Shown here in pieces: positions 61,186 to 64,000 of a stretch of DNA of 64,000 bases (position 1 is the first letter of the stretch; the number at the start of each line of letters is the position of its first letter). Where the stretch lies: positions 186,001-250,000 of the forward strand of contig NZ_MQUS01000014.1 of the NCBI RefSeq assembly GCF_001953885.1, written 5' to 3'. A model generated the notes under the pieces. That model was given only the letters and a program-made list of their open reading frames with translations, did no database searches and was not told the DNA's origin. This stretch comes from Streptomyces sp. IMTB 2501. GTDB taxonomy: Bacteria; Actinomycetota; Actinomycetes; Streptomycetales; Streptomycetaceae. Both the position numbers and the translations under genes were made by a program.

Positions 61186-62202
61186 CTAGGACGCCCGCAC
61201 CCGGTCGGGGATCTCGGCCAGGGCCACCGGGCGCCGCTCCCGTCGGGAGACCTCGCAGGCCTCGGCCACCCGCAGGGCCTGCAGGGCCTCGTGGCCGTCG
61301 CACGGGTTGGGACGCTCGCCCAGCACCACGTCCACGAAGGCGTTCAGTTCGGCCTCGTACGCGGGCCCGAACCGCTCCAGGAAGCCCGTCCACGGCTTGT
61401 CCGCGGGCGGCGGCCCCGTTGGCTCGGTGGACGCGAGCGGCGTACGGTCGTCCAGGCCCACCACGACCGTGTCCTGCTCCCCGGCCAGCTCCATGCGCAC
61501 GTCGTACCCGGCCCCGTTCAGCCGCGTCGCCGTGGCCGTGGCGAGCGTGCCGTCGTCCAGGGTGAGCAGTGCCGCACCCGTGCCGACGTCGCCGGCCGCA
61601 CGGAACATCGCGGGCCCGCCGTCCGACCCGGCGGCGTACACGTCGGCCACCTCACGCCCCGTCACCCACCGCAGCACGTCGAAGTCGTGGATCAGCGTGT
61701 CCCGGAACAGCCCGCCGGACAGCGCCAGCCACACGGCCGGGGGAGGGGACTGGTCGCACGTCATGGCGCGTACGGTGTGCAGCCGCCCGAGCCGCCCCGC
61801 GCGCACGGCCTCGCGGGCGCCCGCGTATCCCGCGTCGAAGCGTCGCTGGAACCCCATCTGCAGGACCGTTCCCGCCGTCTCCACCTCGGCGAGCGCGGCG
61901 AGCGTGCCCGGCAGATCGAGCGCGATCGGCTTCTCGCAGAAGACCGGCAGACCCGAGCGTGCCGCCCGCCCGATCAGCTCCGCATGGGCCGGTGTCGCCG
62001 TGGTGATCACCACCGCGTCCACGCCCCACGTGAAGATCTCGTCCACCCCCGGCGCCGCCGTCTCGCCCAGCCGGTGCGCCAGCCCCTGCGCCCGCGCCGG
62101 ATCCGCGTCCGTCAGGATCAGCGATCCGACATCACGGTGGCGGCTGAGCGTTCTCGCGTGAAGGGTGCCGATGCGGCCCGTACCGATGACCCCGATGCGC
62201 AT
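61186..62202 (-). CDS. Gfo/Idh/MocA oxidoreductase (inositol-dehydrogenase-like)
   Basis: A 338-residue NAD(P)-dependent dehydrogenase. The Rossmann motif is VIGTGRIGTLHAR (residues 6-16), the catalytic Lys of EKP is in FCEKPIAL, and the second His/Asp motif is DTLIHDFDVLRWV. It resembles inositol 2-dehydrogenases (IolG) and scyllo-inositol enzymes. It is divergent from a GntR regulator that probably controls both it and the sugar transporter downstream. Substrate is likely a sugar or inositol. Confidence 0.92.
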   Translation of the reverse strand: MRIGVIGTGRIGTLHARTLSRHRDVGSLILTDADPARAQGLAHRLGETAAPGVDEIFTWGVDAVVITTATPAHAELIGRAARSGLPVFCEKPIALDLPGTLAALAEVETAGTVLQMGFQRRFDAGYAGAREAVRAGRLGRLHTVRAMTCDQSPPPAVWLALSGGLFRDTLIHDFDVLRWVTGREVADVYAAGSDGGPAMFRAAGDVGTGAALLTLDDGTLATATATRLNGAGYDVRMELAGEQDTVVVGLDDRTPLASTEPTGPPPADKPWTGFLERFGPAYEAELNAFVDVVLGERPNPCDGHEALQALRVAEACEVSRRERRPVALAEIPDRVRAS

Positions 62203-62245
62203 GGAAACAAAGTGAGGGCGGAGCCCGCACGCTGTCAATGTGCAT

Positions 62246-62261
62246 GTCCGGACAATCGGAC
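62246..62261. promoter_or_regulatory. GntR operator, divergent promoter
   Basis: GTCCGGACAATCGGAC (inverted arms GTCCGG/TCGGAC with an ACAA centre) lies 60 bases upstream of the GntR start and 44 from the oxidoreductase start. The first ten bases plus one, TGTCCGGACA, are a perfect palindrome. A second copy is at 63097. Confidence 0.75.
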
Positions 62262-62305
62262 TACACAACTTCCCGTCAACCGATCACGGGGCTACGCTCA
62301 AGCCC

Positions 62306-63070
62306 GTGCCGAAACCAGATGTGGACCCGACCGTCTCGCTCGACCTCCGTGTGGACCGTAGCTCCCCGGTGCCGCTGTACTTCCAGCTCTCCCAGCAGCT
62401 GGAGGCCGCCATCGAGCACGGCAGCCTCACCCCGGGCAGCCTGCTCGGCAACGAGATCGAGCTGGCCGCGCGGCTCGGCCTGTCCCGGCCGACCGTCCGC
62501 CAGGCCATCCAGTCCCTCGTCGACAAGGGGCTCCTCGTGCGCCGCCGCGGCGTCGGTACGCAGGTGGTGCACAGCCAGGTCAAGCGCCCGCTGGAGCTGA
62601 GCAGCCTCTACGACGACCTGGAGGCGGCCGGCCAGCGCCCCGCGACCAAGGTGCTGGTCAACGACGTGCTGCCGGCCGGCGCCGCCGTCGCTGCCGCGCT
62701 CGGCGTCCCCGAGGGCAGCGATGTGCGCCGCGTCGAGCGGCTCCGCCTCGCCCACGGCGAGCCGATGGCGTACCTGATCAACCACCTTCCGGCGGGCCTG
62801 CTCGACCTGGACACCGAGCAGCTGGAGGCCACCGGCCTGTACCGGCTGATGCGCTCCGCCGGCATCACCCTGCACAGCGCCCGCCAGTCCATCGGCGCCC
62901 GCGCGGCCACGGCCGCCGAGGCCGAGCGGCTCGCCGAGGCCGAGGGCGCCCCGCTGCTCACCATGCAGCGCACCACCTTCGACGACACCGGCCGCGCGGT
63001 CGAGTTCGGCGACCACATCTACCGTCCGACGCGCTACTCCTTCGAGTTCCAGTTGCTCGTCCGGCCCTGA
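62306..63070 (+). CDS. GntR-family regulator (HutC/UTRA type)
   Basis: A 254-residue regulator with an N-terminal GntR winged helix (VPLYFQLSQQLEAAIEHGSL, LLGNEIELAARLGLSRPTVR, QAIQSLVDKGLLVRRRGVG) and a C-terminal UTRA ligand domain ending DHIYRPTRYSFEFQLLVRP. The start GTG at 62306 has no ribosome site. It is divergent from the Gfo/Idh/MocA gene and precedes the sugar-binding protein. Both promoters carry the same GTCCGG-ACAA-YCGGAC site, so it probably represses the whole module. Confidence 0.94.
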   Translation: MPKPDVDPTVSLDLRVDRSSPVPLYFQLSQQLEAAIEHGSLTPGSLLGNEIELAARLGLSRPTVRQAIQSLVDKGLLVRRRGVGTQVVHSQVKRPLELSSLYDDLEAAGQRPATKVLVNDVLPAGAAVAAALGVPEGSDVRRVERLRLAHGEPMAYLINHLPAGLLDLDTEQLEATGLYRLMRSAGITLHSARQSIGARAATAAEAERLAEAEGAPLLTMQRTTFDDTGRAVEFGDHIYRPTRYSFEFQLLVRP

Positions 63071-63096
63071 CCGACAGTGGCCGGCTACGTCGCAAT

Positions 63097-63112
63097 GTCC
63101 GGACAACCGGAC
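63097..63112. promoter_or_regulatory. GntR operator at transporter gene
   Basis: GTCCGGACAACCGGAC is a perfect inverted repeat with an ACAA centre. It lies 136 bases upstream of the substrate-binding protein start and matches the site at 62246 with one base change. Confidence 0.78.
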
Positions 63113-63247
63113 GGGCGGCGGCACCCCCGACTGTGTCATGAGTGTTCCCCGTGTTCGATACTGGAGCGTTTGGGGCTGCCGAGGTGATCGGCAGCCCTCT
63201 CGTCCGTCGGAACACAGCAAGAACACAGCGAGAAGGGGCACCGCCTC

Positions 63248-64000
63248 GTGGCACGGTTTCGGACCTGGGCAGTCATCGCGCTGGCAGGGGCAGTTTCGCT
63301 GTCCTTGTCGGCGTGCAGCAGCACCGGAGGCAAGCGGGCCGAGGACGCCCGCAAGGCCGCCGCGGCCCAGGGGAGGGCGGCGGTGAACACCCCGCGCTGG
63401 ACCTTCGCGATGATCACCCACTCGGGAGACGGCGACACCTTCTGGGACATCGTGCAGAACGGCGCCAAGCAGGCCGCTGTCAAGGACAACATCAACTTCC
63501 TGTACTCGCACGACGACCAGGCCCAGCAGCAGGCGCAGCTCGTGGACGCGGCCGTGGACAAGAAGGTCGACGGCATCATCGTCACCCTCGCCAAGCCGGA
63601 CGCCATGAAGGCCGCCGTGGCCCGCGCCGAGAAGGCCGGCATCCCGGTCATCACGGTGAACTCCGGCTCCGCCGAGTCCAAGGCCTTCGGCGCCCTCACC
63701 CACATCGGCCAGGACGAGACCGTCGCCGGTGAGGCCGTCGGCGACGAGCTGAACAAGCGCGGCAGGAAGAAGGCCCTGTGCGTGCTGCACGAGCAGGGCA
63801 ACGTGGGCCACGAGCAGCGCTGCGACGGCGTCGCCAAGACCTTCCACGGCACCCTGCAGAAGCTCTACGTCAACGGCACCAACATGCCCGACGTCCAGTC
63901 CGCGATCGAGGCCAAGCTCCAGGCCGACAGCTCCCTCGACGCCGTAGTCACCCTGGGCGCCCCTTACGCCGATACCGCCGTGAAGGCGAAGAACGACGCG
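63248..64000 (+). CDS. Sugar ABC transporter substrate-binding lipoprotein (partial)
   Basis: The first 251 residues of an unfinished gene; the window ends before a stop. A signal peptide with lipobox LSAC (residues 18-21) makes it a lipoprotein. The periplasmic-binding fold of the type-I ribose/inositol class is visible: FAMITHSGDGDTFWDIVQNG, FLYSHDDQAQQQAQLVDAAV, GIIVTLAKPDAMK, GIPVITVNSGS and HIGQDETVAGEAVG. The GTG at 63248 has AGAAGGGG upstream. With the oxidoreductase and GntR it forms a probable inositol- or sugar-use module; permease and ATPase genes should follow. Confidence 0.93.
   Translation, partial: MARFRTWAVIALAGAVSLSLSACSSTGGKRAEDARKAAAAQGRAAVNTPRWTFAMITHSGDGDTFWDIVQNGAKQAAVKDNINFLYSHDDQAQQQAQLVDAAVDKKVDGIIVTLAKPDAMKAAVARAEKAGIPVITVNSGSAESKAFGALTHIGQDETVAGEAVGDELNKRGRKKALCVLHEQGNVGHEQRCDGVAKTFHGTLQKLYVNGTNMPDVQSAIEAKLQADSSLDAVVTLGAPYADTAVKAKNDA

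Noticed and set aside
57137..61393. A 1418-residue minus-strand open frame
   Set aside because: Antisense to the kinase, response regulator and P450; no domain is visible.

Overview
The window is high-GC actinobacterial DNA, almost certainly a Streptomyces chromosome. The support is very strong G/C third-position bias, many GTG starts, SARP-free but regulator-rich gene order, rare TTA codons, an RNase Sa homologue, and a purine/glyoxylate gene layout like that of S. coelicolor. No rRNA, tRNA or CRISPR array was seen.

Layout. 0.1-9.6 kb: a small tautomerase, a secreted trypsin, a large ATP-binding LuxR (LAL) regulator, a GAF-LuxR regulator divergent from two overlapping acyl-CoA synthetase genes, and a protein with two identical zinc-ribbon motifs. 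9.7-24.3 kb: glyoxylate and purine catabolism. This holds glyoxylate carboligase (gcl), catalase, tartronate semialdehyde reductase, hydroxypyruvate isomerase, a two-gene HTH unit, the uricolytic operon (OHCU decarboxylase, HIU hydrolase, uricase), two NCS2 purine permeases and an 8-oxoguanine-type deaminase. 24.4-36.3 kb: mixed housekeeping and regulatory genes, including a TMEM175-like channel, AraC, SDR, thioesterase, phosphatase, serine hydrolase, an FG-GAP protease, a PadR unit with a TTA-codon membrane gene, and an AlaA-like aminotransferase divergent from an HxlR regulator. 36.4-43.6 kb: a vWA/secreted protein pair, two divergent NIS siderophore synthetases, a CAP-domain protein and a HipA-like kinase. 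43.7-50.4 kb: the second half of the glyoxylate/allantoin system, with malate synthase, a MobA-like enzyme, an IclR regulator (AllR type), allantoinase and allantoicase. 50.5-56.9 kb: AIM24, then an accessory stretch with a decayed TnpB element, a TetR/DUF1772 pair, a broken and an intact VOC gene, a monooxygenase and a decayed IS5 transposase, then a DHFR-like reductase and an RNase. 57.7-64 kb: a NarL-type two-component pair, a P450, and a sugar/inositol-type module (Gfo/Idh/MocA, GntR, substrate-binding lipoprotein) cut by the window end.

How it works together. Purines are imported and deaminated, urate is oxidised to allantoin (the peroxide is handled by the embedded catalase), allantoin is opened to allantoate and ureidoglycolate, and the resulting glyoxylate flows through gcl, hyi and the reductase to glycerate or through malate synthase to malate. 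The sequence links these scattered genes through a shared 15-bp operator, consensus TTCYGCNNNGTGGAA. It occurs as pairs spaced exactly 21 bp at gcl, hyi, allB/allR and aceB, and singly at the catalase. A second palindrome, TCAACA-N3-TGTTGA, occurs at catalase, uraD, allB and aceB. These two motifs are the most interesting signal in the window.

Mobile DNA is limited to remnants: a 212-bp MITE-like element with 14-bp inverted repeats and a CTAG duplication, a decayed IS605-type TnpB whose end supplies the AIM24 stop codon, and a decayed IS5 transposase.
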